Positions 1-8,180 of a stretch of 64,000 bases of DNA are shown piece by piece. A model generated the notes under the pieces. It saw only the letters and a list, made by a program, of their open reading frames with translations. It did not search any database and had not been told where the DNA came from. Made by a program: the position numbers and the translations under genes. Origin of the DNA: Devosia rhizoryzae (GTDB lineage Bacteria; Pseudomonadota; Alphaproteobacteria; Rhizobiales; Devosiaceae); the NCBI RefSeq assembly GCF_016698665.1, contig NZ_CP068046.1, positions 1,550,001 through 1,614,000 of the forward strand, read 5' to 3'. Position 1 is the stretch's first letter. Every line of letters starts with the position of its first letter.

Positions 1-1
1 C

Positions 2-586
2 CGGCTGGCGCGGCGGGCTGCGGGCAAGCCGGAGAAGACGCCCAAGCTTTTCGTCCACAAGGCTATCCACAAGGTTCGCCGCAAGAGCGTCGAGCAGATG
101 CTGGTGCCCTGCGGGACCATGCGCAACGTCCTGGAGCGGTTGCGCTCCGAGGGCGTGACTCTCGGCGTTGTCAGCAATGGATTAGGCCGTGGCTATGGGC
201 ATGATGTGCTCGAGGCTTTCGGGCTTAGCCGTTACTTCAGCACGGCAGTGTTTCGAGAAGACGTGTCGCGCGGCAAGCCTTGGCCGGACTCGATCTGCGC
301 TGCGCTGTCGGGGATCGGCCGCGAGCTTCGGCGCAATGACGTGATCTGGTATGTCGGCGACCAGCGCAAGGATATCACTGCGGCCATCGCCGCTTCGACC
401 AAGGTCGGCCGTCCGATAAGGCCGATTGCGCTCGGTGCACGGGCTGCGCTTGGGGCGGTCGAAGCGCGGCTGAGCCCGAGCCAGATCATGTGGACGCCAG
501 GCGACTTTGAACGCGCGGTGCGCAGCGTGTTTGATGAGGATCTGCGGCACTGGCTGATCGATCCGCTTCCGGCGCCGCTGCTTTAG
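2..586 (+). CDS. HAD-family hydrolase, 5' end outside the window
   Basis: The reading frame is open from base 2, so the gene starts upstream and only its C-terminal 194 residues are visible. An internal ATG at 98 is probably not the start, because coding-like sequence continues before it. The visible part carries the late motifs of haloacid-dehalogenase-type phosphatases: a VVSNG segment (motif II, Ser/Thr), GKPWPD with the motif III lysine, and YVGDQRKD with the motif IV acidic residue. The catalytic DxD of motif I must lie upstream. These enzymes usually dephosphorylate small phosphorylated metabolites in the cytoplasm. The substrate cannot be read from this fragment. Confidence 0.8.
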   Translation, partial: RLARRAAGKPEKTPKLFVHKAIHKVRRKSVEQMLVPCGTMRNVLERLRSEGVTLGVVSNGLGRGYGHDVLEAFGLSRYFSTAVFREDVSRGKPWPDSICAALSGIGRELRRNDVIWYVGDQRKDITAAIAASTKVGRPIRPIALGARAALGAVEARLSPSQIMWTPGDFERAVRSVFDEDLRHWLIDPLPAPLL

Positions 587-741
587 ACGACGGCTTCTAC
601 CTCCCCTTACTTCTGAAGGTTGCGGTTTAACCCGATACGCCGGCTGCTGCACCTCACTCTCCTTGAGGGGATTGCGTTGGAGCTTAGCCGCAAGCTTTAC
701 GGAACTGTGGGGGCGGGGCTGCGAACTCGGCCGGTGTGCTT

Positions 742-817
742 GGCCCCACCCCACCCAGCTTTGCTAAGGCTCTTCGAGCCTGGCGCCGCTACCCTCCCCC
801 TCAAGGGGAGGGAGGTG
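742..817. repeat. GC-rich palindromic intergenic repeat, copy 1
   Basis: A GGCCCCACCCCACCC segment is followed by a hairpin with arms CCCTCCCC (792-799) and GGGGAGGG (805-812). The same building blocks recur at about 9507, in both orientations. It fills the gap between the convergent HAD gene and the ArsR-type gene. I see no gene in 587-844. Confidence 0.7.
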
Positions 818-844
818 GAAGCACTGGGAACGGGTTGGAGCAAC

Positions 845-1249
845 TCAGAAATCGAAACCCATCTGGTTGATGCCAGTGGGGGTGTCGGGTCGCTTGGCTT
901 TGGGGAAGAGCTCCGGGATCGGGGTCGGAGCTGGCTTTACGGGTTCTAAAGCCTTTGCTTTTGGCTTGGCGGGTGCAGTCGCCATGGTGTCGATCCAGGC
1001 GGTGGCTTTGCCAAGCTTCTCGAGCTTGAGCGCGTAAAGGTTTTCGCGCCCTTTTTTGACTTCGACGACAAGGCCAGCCTCCTTCATGACGCGCAGGTGG
1101 CGCGAAATGGCTGGGCGGCTTATCGAAAAGGCATCGGCGAGTTCATGCACGGGGACTGAGCCGGATCGCAGAATTTCGACGATGCGGCAGCGCGTGGCGT
1201 CGGCAAGGGCGGAATAGATGGCGATAGGCGGCTTGGACTTGCGAGACAT
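845..1249 (-). CDS. ArsR-family winged-helix transcriptional regulator
   Basis: A 134-residue protein. Residues 8-75 form the ArsR-type winged helix: YSALADATRCRIVEIL at the start, then the recognition region ISRPAISRHLRVMKEAGLV and the wing VEVKKGRENLYAL. No clustered cysteines or histidines typical of metal-sensing members are visible, so it is more like the SdpR/metal-independent type. The tail from residue 95 is rich in Pro, Lys and Ala and is probably disordered. It is transcribed divergently from the hemolysin-III gene at 1416, and the 166-base gap between them could hold shared control sites. Its target is unknown. Confidence 0.85.
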   Translation of the reverse strand: MSRKSKPPIAIYSALADATRCRIVEILRSGSVPVHELADAFSISRPAISRHLRVMKEAGLVVEVKKGRENLYALKLEKLGKATAWIDTMATAPAKPKAKALEPVKPAPTPIPELFPKAKRPDTPTGINQMGFDF

Positions 1250-1415
1250 GAGGCTGTTTTAGAGTAACGGCAGGGTTACAGGTCAAGCGCCGAGCGTCGG
1301 CAAAAAAGGCTTCTTCACCGGATTTCTGCGGCGTCAGCGTCGCAGCAAGGAACTTGTAGCGGCAAAAGGATGTTTGGCTCAGGTCCACACCGCAGGAAGC
1401 GGAGAAGGAGGGGCC

Positions 1416-2102
1416 ATGAACGAGACGACTGCCGCCGACCGATCCTGGTGGAGCCGCGAGCATCGCCCCTGCACACCAGCCGAGATCATCGCGGACGCCG
1501 CCGTTCATATTCTGGGCCTGATCGTCGCGGTTGCGGCAGGGTCGATTCTTCTCACCTTCGCATTCCTCCACACGGCGCCAGAATTCTTTCCCGCACTGGT
1601 CGTCTATGTCGCGACCCTCATCGTCGTGCTCGGCGTATCGTTCGCCTTCAACATGTGGCCGGTTTCTCCGGTCAAGATGTATTTGGCGCGGCTGGATCAG
1701 GCCGCGATTTTTCTATTTATAGCAGGTACTTACACGCCATTCCTTGCGGTGATGGGCGGAACGCCGATCGGCGTGATCATGATGAGCTTCGTGTGGGGTA
1801 TGTCGCTGATCGGCATTACGCTCAAGCTTGTCGTGCCGCATCGGTTTGGGCGGATCGCTATCGCGCTTTACCTGATCATCGGGTGGAGCGGCGTGTTGGT
1901 TTTCCAGTCACTGGGCGAGACTTTGCCGCCGACGACGCTGTGGCTGTTGCTGGCTGGCGGCGTGACCTATTCGGCGGGGATCGTCTTCCACGTTTGGGAA
2001 AAGCTGCGGTTTCAGAATGCGCTGTGGCACGTGTTCGTCGTGGCGGGTGCGAGCCTGCATCTGTGGGCGGTGATCGATTGCATGGTGGTCGCGCGGCTGT
2101 AA
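1416..2102 (+). CDS. Hemolysin III family (PAQR-like) integral membrane protein
   Basis: A 228-residue protein with about seven hydrophobic helices. It has the family layout: a short cytoplasmic N-terminus, a first helix with the HILGL segment, LDQAAIFLFIAGTYTPF in the middle, and LRFQNALWHVFVVAGASLHLWAV near the end, holding the conserved His residues that bind a metal in PAQR relatives. I chose the ATG at 1416 because GGAGAAGGAGG lies directly upstream; an upstream in-frame start at 1374 has no such site. Haemolysis is historical naming only; the true role of bacterial members is uncertain. A divergent ArsR regulator lies next to it. Confidence 0.88.
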   Translation: MNETTAADRSWWSREHRPCTPAEIIADAAVHILGLIVAVAAGSILLTFAFLHTAPEFFPALVVYVATLIVVLGVSFAFNMWPVSPVKMYLARLDQAAIFLFIAGTYTPFLAVMGGTPIGVIMMSFVWGMSLIGITLKLVVPHRFGRIAIALYLIIGWSGVLVFQSLGETLPPTTLWLLLAGGVTYSAGIVFHVWEKLRFQNALWHVFVVAGASLHLWAVIDCMVVARL

Positions 2103-2124
2103 CCGCCAATTCTCTCCAAGCAAA

Positions 2125-2208
2125 AGGCACCCCCATCCGAGCGACGCTAGGCTCGTCCCTCGCCAAGCTCTGCTTGCCTTCCCCCTCGACGGGGAAGGTG
2201 GGATCGAG
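2125..2208. repeat. GC-rich palindromic intergenic repeat, copy 2
   Basis: Sequence of the ACCCCCATCCGAGCG / GCTAGGCTCGTCCCTCGCC / CTTGCCTTCCCCCTCGACGGGGAAGG type. It is nearly identical to the copy at 16988 and lies between the convergent 3' ends of the hemolysin-III and DUF192 genes. Confidence 0.7.
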
Positions 2209-2218
2209 TTTGGGCGAC

Positions 2219-2698
2219 CTACTGCGCTATTCTGTCGTGCTCAACCGTGTCGCCGGCTTCGATGCCGAGCTTGGTTGCGACGCCGCCGGGGATTTCCAGG
2301 ACGTATTGGACTGGGCCATCGGAGGGGATGGAGGTCCGGTCGTGGGGGCGGGCGTTGCTGTGGATGTTGAGGACGGTGCCGTCGGCCTCGATGAAGAGCA
2401 TATCGAGGGGGATGTAGGTGTTCATCATCCAGAAGGAGACCGGACGTTCTTCTCCAAAATCGAACAGCATGCCGGCGTCGTCGGCCAATTCCTGCACATA
2501 CATCAGGCCCTTGGCGCGGGTCTCAGGCGTGTCGACGACTTCGACCTTGAAGCTGTGATCGCCGTTTGCCGAGTGGATGACCAGGGTGTCTTCGGCGCTG
2601 CAGGCGGCGAGCGGAAGGCTGATCAGAAGCGCTGCACCGGCAGCAAAGAGACTGCGCGGCAGGCGCGATTTGGCTTGTTCGGCGACAACATGAAACAC
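2219..2698 (-). CDS. DUF192 family lipoprotein
   Basis: A 159-residue protein with a GTG start and GAGGTT seven bases upstream. The N-terminus has basic residues, a hydrophobic stretch and an LAAC lipobox with the lipidated Cys at about residue 33, so the mature protein should be membrane-anchored on the periplasmic side. The rest is a complete DUF192 domain: VVDTPETRAKGLMYV, then VSFWMMNTYIPLDMLFI, and GVATKLGIEAGD near the end. The biochemical function of DUF192 is not established. The gene follows the cold-shock gene by 24 bases, on the same strand and probably in the same transcript, an arrangement I recall from other Hyphomicrobiales. Confidence 0.88.
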   Translation of the reverse strand: MFHVVAEQAKSRLPRSLFAAGAALLISLPLAACSAEDTLVIHSANGDHSFKVEVVDTPETRAKGLMYVQELADDAGMLFDFGEERPVSFWMMNTYIPLDMLFIEADGTVLNIHSNARPHDRTSIPSDGPVQYVLEIPGGVATKLGIEAGDTVEHDRIAQ

Positions 2699-2722
2699 GA
2701 AATGTAACCTCTGATCCCTGCC

Positions 2723-3337
2723 CTAGTGCGACGACGGGGCGTCGCCCCAGCCTTCGGGCCGGATTTCGGCGACCATCAGGCCCTTGGGCCCCTCACCATA
2801 GCGCACCAGAACGAACTGGCCCGGACGCAATTCCGTGATGCCGAAGCGGCGCAGCGTTTCCATGTGGACGAAAATGTCGGGAGTTCCCTCTCCGGCCGAC
2901 AGGAAGCCGAAGCCGCGAATGCGGTTGAACCACTTGACCTCGAGCCGAACCATGCCCGAGCTCGGCTCGACCACGACATGGGTGCGCGGGGCCGGCATCT
3001 GCGAAGGATGGCGGGCAGTCGAATCGTCCATCGAAACGATGCGGAAGGCCTGAAGGCCACCAGGACGGTTCAGCGCCTCGACGACGATGCGGGCGCCTTC
3101 ATAGGCAGTCTGGTAGCCGTCGCGACGAAGGCAGGTGACGTGAAGAAGGACATCGGCCATGCCGTTGTCGGGGACAATGAAGCCAAAACCCTTGCCGGCA
3201 TCGAACCATTTGATGGTGCCGGTCACTTCAATAGTATCGGCCTCGGCGTGGCCCCCTGGGGAGTCGGCCGGACGGATCGAACCGGTTTCAGAAAGGTCGG
3301 CAGGCATTTCGCCCTCGCCACTGACCTTGGCCCCCAT
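2723..3337 (-). CDS. Cold-shock protein with two CSD domains
   Basis: A 204-residue protein with two cold-shock domains. The first, about residues 38-100, begins TGTIKWFDAGKGFGFIVPD; the second, about 138-200, begins LEVKWFNRIRGFGFLSAGE and has DIFVHMETL. Both keep the RNP1-like KGFGF/RGFGF and RNP2-like segments that bind single-stranded nucleic acid through aromatic residues. The linker of about 35 residues is polar. Duplicated CSD proteins of this length are common in alphaproteobacteria and act as RNA or ssDNA chaperones. A GTG 45 bases upstream (3382) would add 15 basic residues; I prefer the ATG at 3337. Confidence 0.9.
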   Translation of the reverse strand: MGAKVSGEGEMPADLSETGSIRPADSPGGHAEADTIEVTGTIKWFDAGKGFGFIVPDNGMADVLLHVTCLRRDGYQTAYEGARIVVEALNRPGGLQAFRIVSMDDSTARHPSQMPAPRTHVVVEPSSGMVRLEVKWFNRIRGFGFLSAGEGTPDIFVHMETLRRFGITELRPGQFVLVRYGEGPKGLMVAEIRPEGWGDAPSSH

Positions 3338-3522
3338 GACTTTACGCCTTTTCACTCGCCCGCCGCGCGCGGGGTACGCCACACAAGATCAAATCAGTCT
3401 GTCCGATTCAGTGCCAAAAGTTAAGAAGATCTTGCGATTTTATCCAACGCGGCATCGGCCGTCATTGCGGTGCCCCGATTGGCCTGTTAGCCGGGGGCCA
3501 GAACAATTGCCGGAGAAGCCAA

Positions 3523-3939
3523 ATGAAGTATCTGCACACGATGGTGCGCGTCACCAATGTCGAAGAAAGCCTGCGGTTCTACTGCGAGGGACTTGGGCTC
3601 GAAGAAGTGCGCCGCACCGAAAATGAAAAGGGCCGCTTCACGCTGATCTTTCTTGCAGCGCCGGGCGATACGGGCGGCGAGGTCGAGCTGACCTATAACT
3701 GGGATCCGGAGGAATATAGCGGCGGGCGAAATTTCGGGCACCTCGCCTATCGGACCAAGGACATCTATGCGCTTTGCCAGCATCTGCAGGACATGGGCGT
3801 GGTGATAAACCGGCCGCCGCGCGACGGGCATATGGCTTTCGTGCGCTCCCCGGACGGGATTTCGATCGAGCTGATCCAGGAAGGGCATATGGATCCGCAG
3901 GAGCCATGGAAGTCGATGGCGAATACTGGGGTTTGGTGA
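3523..3939 (+). CDS. gloA: Glyoxalase I (lactoylglutathione lyase)
   Basis: A 138-residue protein that should convert the hemithioacetal of methylglyoxal and glutathione to S-lactoylglutathione in the cytoplasm. It aligns along its whole length with the E. coli GloA pattern: MKYLHTMVRV at the start, GEVELTYNW in the middle, FGHLAY, and SPDGISIELIQ at the end. The four metal ligands of the family are present as His5, Glu55, His73 and Glu116. The lack of extra loops matches the short, nickel-type glyoxalases rather than the longer zinc type. It is divergent from the cold-shock gene across a 185-base gap. Confidence 0.95.
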   Translation: MKYLHTMVRVTNVEESLRFYCEGLGLEEVRRTENEKGRFTLIFLAAPGDTGGEVELTYNWDPEEYSGGRNFGHLAYRTKDIYALCQHLQDMGVVINRPPRDGHMAFVRSPDGISIELIQEGHMDPQEPWKSMANTGVW

Positions 3940-3947
3940 TCGCCGGA

Positions 3948-3990
3948 CACCCCCACCCCGCCTCCCCCTTTAGGAGGGGGAGGAGTTCGG
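3948..3990. repeat. GC-rich palindromic intergenic repeat, copy 3
   Basis: CACCCCCACCCCG is followed by a perfect hairpin with CCTCCCCC and GGGGGAGG arms. It starts 8 bases after the gloA stop and could act as its transcription terminator, although no T-run follows. It is related to the copies at 13640 and 37471. Confidence 0.65.
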
Positions 3991-4136
3991 TCGAAGTTGG
4001 CGGCGCCTTCTTCGCGTTAACCTGGCGCTAACCCTCCCTCTTAGCCGGGGGTTAGCGAAACCGATCGTATTTTAGCGACTGTTCCCCATGACCCATTGCT
4101 TGTTGCCGAACGGCGACAGTGCTCGGGAGAGTCGCG

Positions 4137-4613
4137 ATGTTTCGTCCCCTCCGCAGCCTTGCTGCCGTTCTTGCCACCGCACTGATGCTGGCCGGTTGCG
4201 TGCCGATGGCGATGTTCGCCAGCGGCAGCGGCTCGGGCTATTCCGGCATGCGGCAGGACTGGGGGACCTATGTGAGCTCGAAAGAGGTCAACGCCTTCTG
4301 CATCTCGCCCAAGCTGCGCTTCGTGATCTGGGAGTTCGAGGGCAAGTTCGGCAAGAAGGTGGTGATGAATTCGGGCTATCGCGATGGCCAGCACAATGCG
4401 GCGGCCGGCGGCGCGGACAATTCCTACCACACCAAGTGCATGGCGGCGGATTTCTACATTCCGGGCGTGCCCAAGGAGCAGCTTATCGCCTTCGCGATGA
4501 GCCTCGACAGCGTTGGCGGGCTCGGCTGCTATCCCGGCCGCAGCTTCATTCATGTGGATATTCGCGACCGTCCGCGCGGCTATCGCCGGCCCGTCACCTT
4601 CTCGGGCTGTTGA
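4137..4613 (+). CDS. M15-type (DUF882/YcbK-like) peptidase-fold lipoprotein
   Basis: A 158-residue protein with a lipoprotein signal peptide ending LAGC (Cys21). The mature part carries the peptidase M15 metal-binding pattern: SGYRDGQHN, SYHTKCMAADFYIPG with His98 and Asp105, and SFIHVDIRDRPRG with His139. In this family three such residues hold a zinc ion, and characterised relatives cut peptidoglycan peptides, so an outer-membrane-anchored cell-wall enzyme is likely. Four cysteines in the mature part may form disulphides. The ATG at 4137 follows GGGAGA; the GTG at 4119 is a weaker alternative. The exact substrate is not known. Confidence 0.85.
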   Translation: MFRPLRSLAAVLATALMLAGCVPMAMFASGSGSGYSGMRQDWGTYVSSKEVNAFCISPKLRFVIWEFEGKFGKKVVMNSGYRDGQHNAAAGGADNSYHTKCMAADFYIPGVPKEQLIAFAMSLDSVGGLGCYPGRSFIHVDIRDRPRGYRRPVTFSGC

Positions 4614-4671
4614 AAACTTCCCTCTTTTCGGGGGCCAGAAAAAATCCTCACAGGATCAATGCGAAATGGGG

Positions 4672-4700
4672 TTGCGCAAACAAATCGCCCCCCTTATACG
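4672..4700 (+). promoter_or_regulatory. Sigma-70-type promoter of the tRNA-Glu genes
   Basis: TTGCGC (4672-4677), a 17-base spacer and TATACG (4695-4700), ending 17 bases before tRNA-Glu(TTC). The spacing is optimal and nothing else lies in the gap. Confidence 0.6.
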
Positions 4701-4717
4701 ACGGCCATCGCGCTGAT

Positions 4718-4792
4718 GCGCCCTTCGTCTATCGGTTAGGACGGCACCCTTTCACGGTGCAGAGAGGGGTTCGATTCCCCTAGGGCGTACCA
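4718..4792 (+). tRNA. tRNA-Glu(TTC)
   Basis: A 75-base cloverleaf with an acceptor stem GCGCCCT paired with AGGGCGT (one G-U pair), anticodon loop CTTTCAC with TTC, T-arm GGGGTTCGATTCCCC, and an encoded CCA end. It reads GAA codons and also supplies glutamyl-tRNA for tetrapyrrole synthesis. Confidence 0.97.
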
Positions 4793-4800
4793 CCCTCCCC

Positions 4801-4829
4801 TTGCGTGTGCGAGGCGGAGACGGTACAAA
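4801..4829 (+). promoter_or_regulatory. Possible separate promoter for the second tRNA-Glu
   Basis: TTGCGT, 17 bases, then TACAAA, ending 12 bases before the second tRNA. Both boxes are weaker than those of the upstream promoter, so co-transcription from 4672 remains possible. Confidence 0.35.
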
Positions 4830-4841
4830 GGCGGCGGTTAC

Positions 4842-4916
4842 GCGCCCTTCGTCTATCGGTCAGGACGGCACCCTCTCACGGTGCAGAGAGGGGTTCGATT
4901 CCCCTAGGGCGTACCA
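4842..4916 (+). tRNA. tRNA-Glu(CTC)
   Basis: A 75-base tRNA that differs from the upstream tRNA-Glu at only two bases: T to C at base 20 (D-loop) and T to C at base 34, which changes the anticodon from TTC to CTC. The loop reads CTCTCAC. CCA is encoded. It reads GAG, the more common Glu codon in a GC-rich genome. Confidence 0.97.
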
Positions 4917-5004
4917 ATCTCCTTCCTGTTATTTTTGGTTTGGCCAAAGTCAGTGCGCGGCTCTCGTTCGCCGTCCGCGCCAATGCCGTCGACGGCGCCG
5001 GCCT

Positions 5005-6144
5005 TCAGTTGGCCGGGTTCTTGGCAAGCGCGGGCGTAACCAGCAGGGCTGCGAGCAGCACCGGAACGATGACCCAATAAGAAAAGCGGATGCCGATGTG
5101 TTCGGCGATGAAGCCGAGAAGCGGCGGGCCGGCAAAAAAGACGACAAAGGTCGTTTGACTCAGGGCCGCCACGTTAACGGCTGCGGGGCGATCGGTGCGG
5201 CGCGCGGCGGCGGAGATGGCCAGCGGGTAGACCGAGGAGCAGCCGATGCCCGCGAGGGCGAAGCCGAGCAGCGCGAGCATCGGGCTTGGTGCGGTGGCCA
5301 CCATGACGAGGCCGGCGATGGCCATGGAAAGGAGCACCGTGGCGACGGGACGTGGGCCGAAGCGGTCGACGACCGGGTCCATGCCGAGGCGGCCGATGGC
5401 GATGGCGAGAGAAAAAAGCGTGACGCTGAGACCGCCGATCAGCGGCTGAACATCGAAGGCATCGCGCATGTAGATGGCCGACCAATCGACGCCTGCGCCC
5501 TCGACCCAGAGCGGGGCAGCGCCGAGGAGGCACAGCGGCAGCATGCCGATGGTGGGAAAGGCGAAAGGTGGCTGTTCGCCGTCGACGCCGTTGTTGCGTT
5601 TCGGCGGGGTGCGCATGGGCGAGAAGACGATCGTGCCCGAGACGACCACCACGGCAAGGACCGCGGCCATGTGGAGCTCGACGGATATGCCGGCCTGTCG
5701 GAGCACGGCAGCGACTAGGGCGGTGAGGAAGAAGCCCAGGCTCCACATGCCATGGACGCGACTCATGATGCGGTGGCCGAGCAGTGCCTCGTGCCGGTCG
5801 GCTTCGACATTGGCATTGATCTCGAGAGCTCCGGCCAGGATGCCCGCCATGAACATGAGCGGCGTCGCTAGGGGAGCCGAGGGCATCCAGGGGACCAGAG
5901 CGTATAGCAGCGAGGCCCCGAAGATGGTGACGAAGGCCGTGGTGCGGGCGCCGAAGCGTTCTACGGCGCGGCCGAGGAAAGTGAGGCCGACAAGGACGCC
6001 GCAGGACATGGTGATGAGGAGGAGCCCCACCTGCCCTTCCGTCAGCGCAAACTCGGTCTGCAGATCCGGCAGTCGCGACAGTAGCGCGCCCATGGCCAAA
6101 GCAAAGACGAACTGCAGAAAATAGACGCGTTGGTGCGGCAACAT
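5005..6144 (-). CDS. MFS transporter (YbjJ-like)
   Basis: A protein of about 379 residues with 12 predicted hydrophobic helices. It has the short first loop LPDLQTEFALTEGQVGLLL and a motif-A-like loop after helix 2, GRAVERFGAR, as in major facilitator carriers. A second related loop, DRFGPRP, follows the seventh helix, consistent with the two-times-six fold. The N-half also holds the RVHGMWSLGFF segment seen in the YbjJ/FucP-like branch. I chose the ATG at 6144; a TTG at 6168 would add eight residues and has no clear ribosome site. The substrate is unknown and no linked pathway gene suggests one. Confidence 0.85.
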   Translation of the reverse strand: MLPHQRVYFLQFVFALAMGALLSRLPDLQTEFALTEGQVGLLLITMSCGVLVGLTFLGRAVERFGARTTAFVTIFGASLLYALVPWMPSAPLATPLMFMAGILAGALEINANVEADRHEALLGHRIMSRVHGMWSLGFFLTALVAAVLRQAGISVELHMAAVLAVVVVSGTIVFSPMRTPPKRNNGVDGEQPPFAFPTIGMLPLCLLGAAPLWVEGAGVDWSAIYMRDAFDVQPLIGGLSVTLFSLAIAIGRLGMDPVVDRFGPRPVATVLLSMAIAGLVMVATAPSPMLALLGFALAGIGCSSVYPLAISAAARRTDRPAAVNVAALSQTTFVVFFAGPPLLGFIAEHIGIRFSYWVIVPVLLAALLVTPALAKNPAN

Positions 6145-6309
6145 GGGTGGGCTCTGTGCTGATGGCAAAGGTGTTTAGCACCAAAACTTCAGAGATCGAT
6201 TCACTTCCCGAGCATTCGAGCGTGTCGCCAGATGCAAATTTTTGATGCACGCTGTTCGGGGTCGAAGTAGATAAAGACCGACACTCAACAATAGTCACGG
6301 GGACTGGCT

Positions 6310-6822
6310 ATGTCGGCACTTGCGCGCGGCGCCTTGGTTGTTTCTGCACTGCTGTTTTCGTTTTCACCGATTTGGGCGCAGGAGGCTTTGCCGGCGCCGA
6401 CCGGTCCTGTGATCCTGACCGTTACCGGCGCGGTCGCGGTCAGCAATAGCGATGGCGGAGCAGCCTTCGATCGCGAGATGCTGGAAGGGCTTGGCGTGGT
6501 CGAAATCAAGACCACGACGCCTTGGACAGATGGCGTGCAGACCTTCGAAGGCGTGTTGGGCCGCACGGTGTTCGAGCGCGTCGGGGCGACGGGCGAGAGC
6601 GTTTTTGCTTCCGCGCTCAACGACTATACGGTCGAAGTGCCGATGAACGATTTCCAGAACTACGACGTCTTGCTGGCGACCAAGGTCAATGGCGAGGAAA
6701 TGCAGGTCAGCGACAAGGGTCCGATCTGGATCATCTATCCGCGCGACGATGAACCAGCCTTGCAGGACCGGCGCCTCCATGACCGCTGGGTGTGGCAGCT
6801 CAAGGCGCTCGACGTGAAATGA
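6310..6822 (+). CDS. Periplasmic SUOX-like (molybdopterin-binding-fold) protein without cysteine
   Basis: A 170-residue protein with a signal peptide ending around AQA/AQE (residue 23-24). The mature part resembles the oxidoreductase molybdopterin-binding domain: LTVTGAV near its start, TPWTDGVQTFEGV, LNDYTVEVPMND, NGEEMQVSDKGPIWIIYP and a WVWQLKAL end. True SUOX-type enzymes bind molybdenum through a cysteine, and this protein has no cysteine at all, so it cannot be a normal molybdoenzyme. Its stop codon overlaps the start of the histidine kinase gene (ATGA at 6819-6822). That coupling suggests it works with the kinase, perhaps as a ligand-binding partner (inference). Confidence 0.8.
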   Translation: MSALARGALVVSALLFSFSPIWAQEALPAPTGPVILTVTGAVAVSNSDGGAAFDREMLEGLGVVEIKTTTPWTDGVQTFEGVLGRTVFERVGATGESVFASALNDYTVEVPMNDFQNYDVLLATKVNGEEMQVSDKGPIWIIYPRDDEPALQDRRLHDRWVWQLKALDVK

Positions 6823-8180
6823 CGGCGCGGCCCTGGCGCTCGCGGCCCTTCCTGGTTGCGGCGCTTGCCCTGACGATGTTGTTTGTTTTGCTGCTGACCG
6901 CGGTGACGCGGCTGGCGCTCAACGAAAGCCGCCTGCGCGGCGAGCCCGCCGAAGGCGTGATCTGGTTTTCAAGCCAAGGCCAGTATGAGGCCATGCGGCT
7001 TGCCGATACGGCGCTGCTGTTCGAGGCCGGCCGCGTGGCGCGGGACGAATTGCAGTTGCGGTTCGATCTGCTCGACAGCCGCATCAAGCTTTTCGAAGAA
7101 GGGCAGATGACGGCGCGTGTCGCGGCCATGGGCTATGACGACGAGATCGCAAACCTGCGTCCCCTCCTCGAGGCGGAGCGGCCGATCCTGGCAAACCTCA
7201 CGCCCGCGGACACGGACGGCGTGCTTGCCTTGCACGAAATGGCGCGGTCCATCGCCGCGACCATGCGCGACTTCGCCAATGCCGGCATGCTGGACGGGCG
7301 GGATCGGCAGGAAGCGGTGCGCGCCGGACGGCAGCAGATTCTGTTCGAAATCTTGGGCTTTCTCCTGGCAACTCTGGTAGCGGTCGTGATTGTCGCCATT
7401 CTTATGGTGCGCGGCCTACGAACGGCCATGCGCGCCGAGGCAGCGCTTGCTCATGAGCGGGAGGTTTCGCGCCTCCACCGCGCCTTCACCTCGGTGGTGT
7501 CGCACCAGTTCCGGACGCCGCTATCGATCATCGATTCGAGCGCGCAGCGCATGTTGCGGCGCGGCATGGAGATGACGCCGGACGAGTTGAGCTCGAGGAT
7601 CGGCAAAATCCGCAATGCCTGTCTGCGGCTGACGCGGCTGATGGAATCAACGCTCAACGCGGCGCGGCTCGAGCAGGGCGAGATCAGCTTCCAAGCCCGG
7701 CCATGCGATCTTCCTGCGCTGGTCGCAAACGTCGTCGACAACCAGCCGGACGAGGATCAGCGGCGGATCGAGCTCGATATCGGCAATTTGCCGAAGCTCG
7801 TTCAGGCGGACACGACGCTGCTCGAGCAAGCGGTGCAAAACCTTGTTTCCAATGCGCTCAAATATTCCCCGGGTGACGCGCCTGTGGAGGTGCGCGGTGA
7901 GCGTCAGGGTGGCGATGTGCTGATCAGCGTCGAGGACCGCGGCGTCGGCATTCCGAGCGACGAGATCGGTTTCGTCACCGAGCGATTTTTCCGGGCGCGG
8001 ACGGCCGAGGGCCTGCCGGGCACCGGGATCGGGCTCAATTTCGTGTCGCAGATCATGGCGCTGCATGGCGGTAAGGTCGAGGTGCGGAGCGCCGAAGGGG
8101 TGGGCTCGACCTTTACGCTGCGATTTCCACTGCGTGTGGTGGAGCCGGCGGCACTCACGGCAATGGACTCAGCGGCCTAG
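6819..8180 (+). CDS. Membrane sensor histidine kinase
   Basis: A 453-residue protein. It has a first membrane helix at about residues 10-32, a periplasmic region of about 150 residues, a second helix (LLATLVAVVIVAILMV, about 180-200), then a dimerisation domain whose H-box SVVSHQFRTP holds the phosphorylated His229. The ATP-binding domain follows: NLVSNALKYSP (N-box), VEDRGVGIPSDE (G1), ERFFRA (F-box) and GTGIGLNFV (G2). There is no HAMP domain large enough to recognise and no receiver domain. The ATG overlaps the stop of the upstream periplasmic protein. No response regulator lies nearby, so the partner is encoded elsewhere. Confidence 0.93.
   Translation: MTARPWRSRPFLVAALALTMLFVLLLTAVTRLALNESRLRGEPAEGVIWFSSQGQYEAMRLADTALLFEAGRVARDELQLRFDLLDSRIKLFEEGQMTARVAAMGYDDEIANLRPLLEAERPILANLTPADTDGVLALHEMARSIAATMRDFANAGMLDGRDRQEAVRAGRQQILFEILGFLLATLVAVVIVAILMVRGLRTAMRAEAALAHEREVSRLHRAFTSVVSHQFRTPLSIIDSSAQRMLRRGMEMTPDELSSRIGKIRNACLRLTRLMESTLNAARLEQGEISFQARPCDLPALVANVVDNQPDEDQRRIELDIGNLPKLVQADTTLLEQAVQNLVSNALKYSPGDAPVEVRGERQGGDVLISVEDRGVGIPSDEIGFVTERFFRARTAEGLPGTGIGLNFVSQIMALHGGKVEVRSAEGVGSTFTLRFPLRVVEPAALTAMDSAA

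Noticed and set aside
1370..2707. Long plus-strand frame of 445 codons across the hemolysin-III and DUF192 genes
   Set aside because: It overlaps two well-supported genes in other frames, is rich in Arg, Gly and Asp, and matches no family. It is a typical GC-rich shadow.
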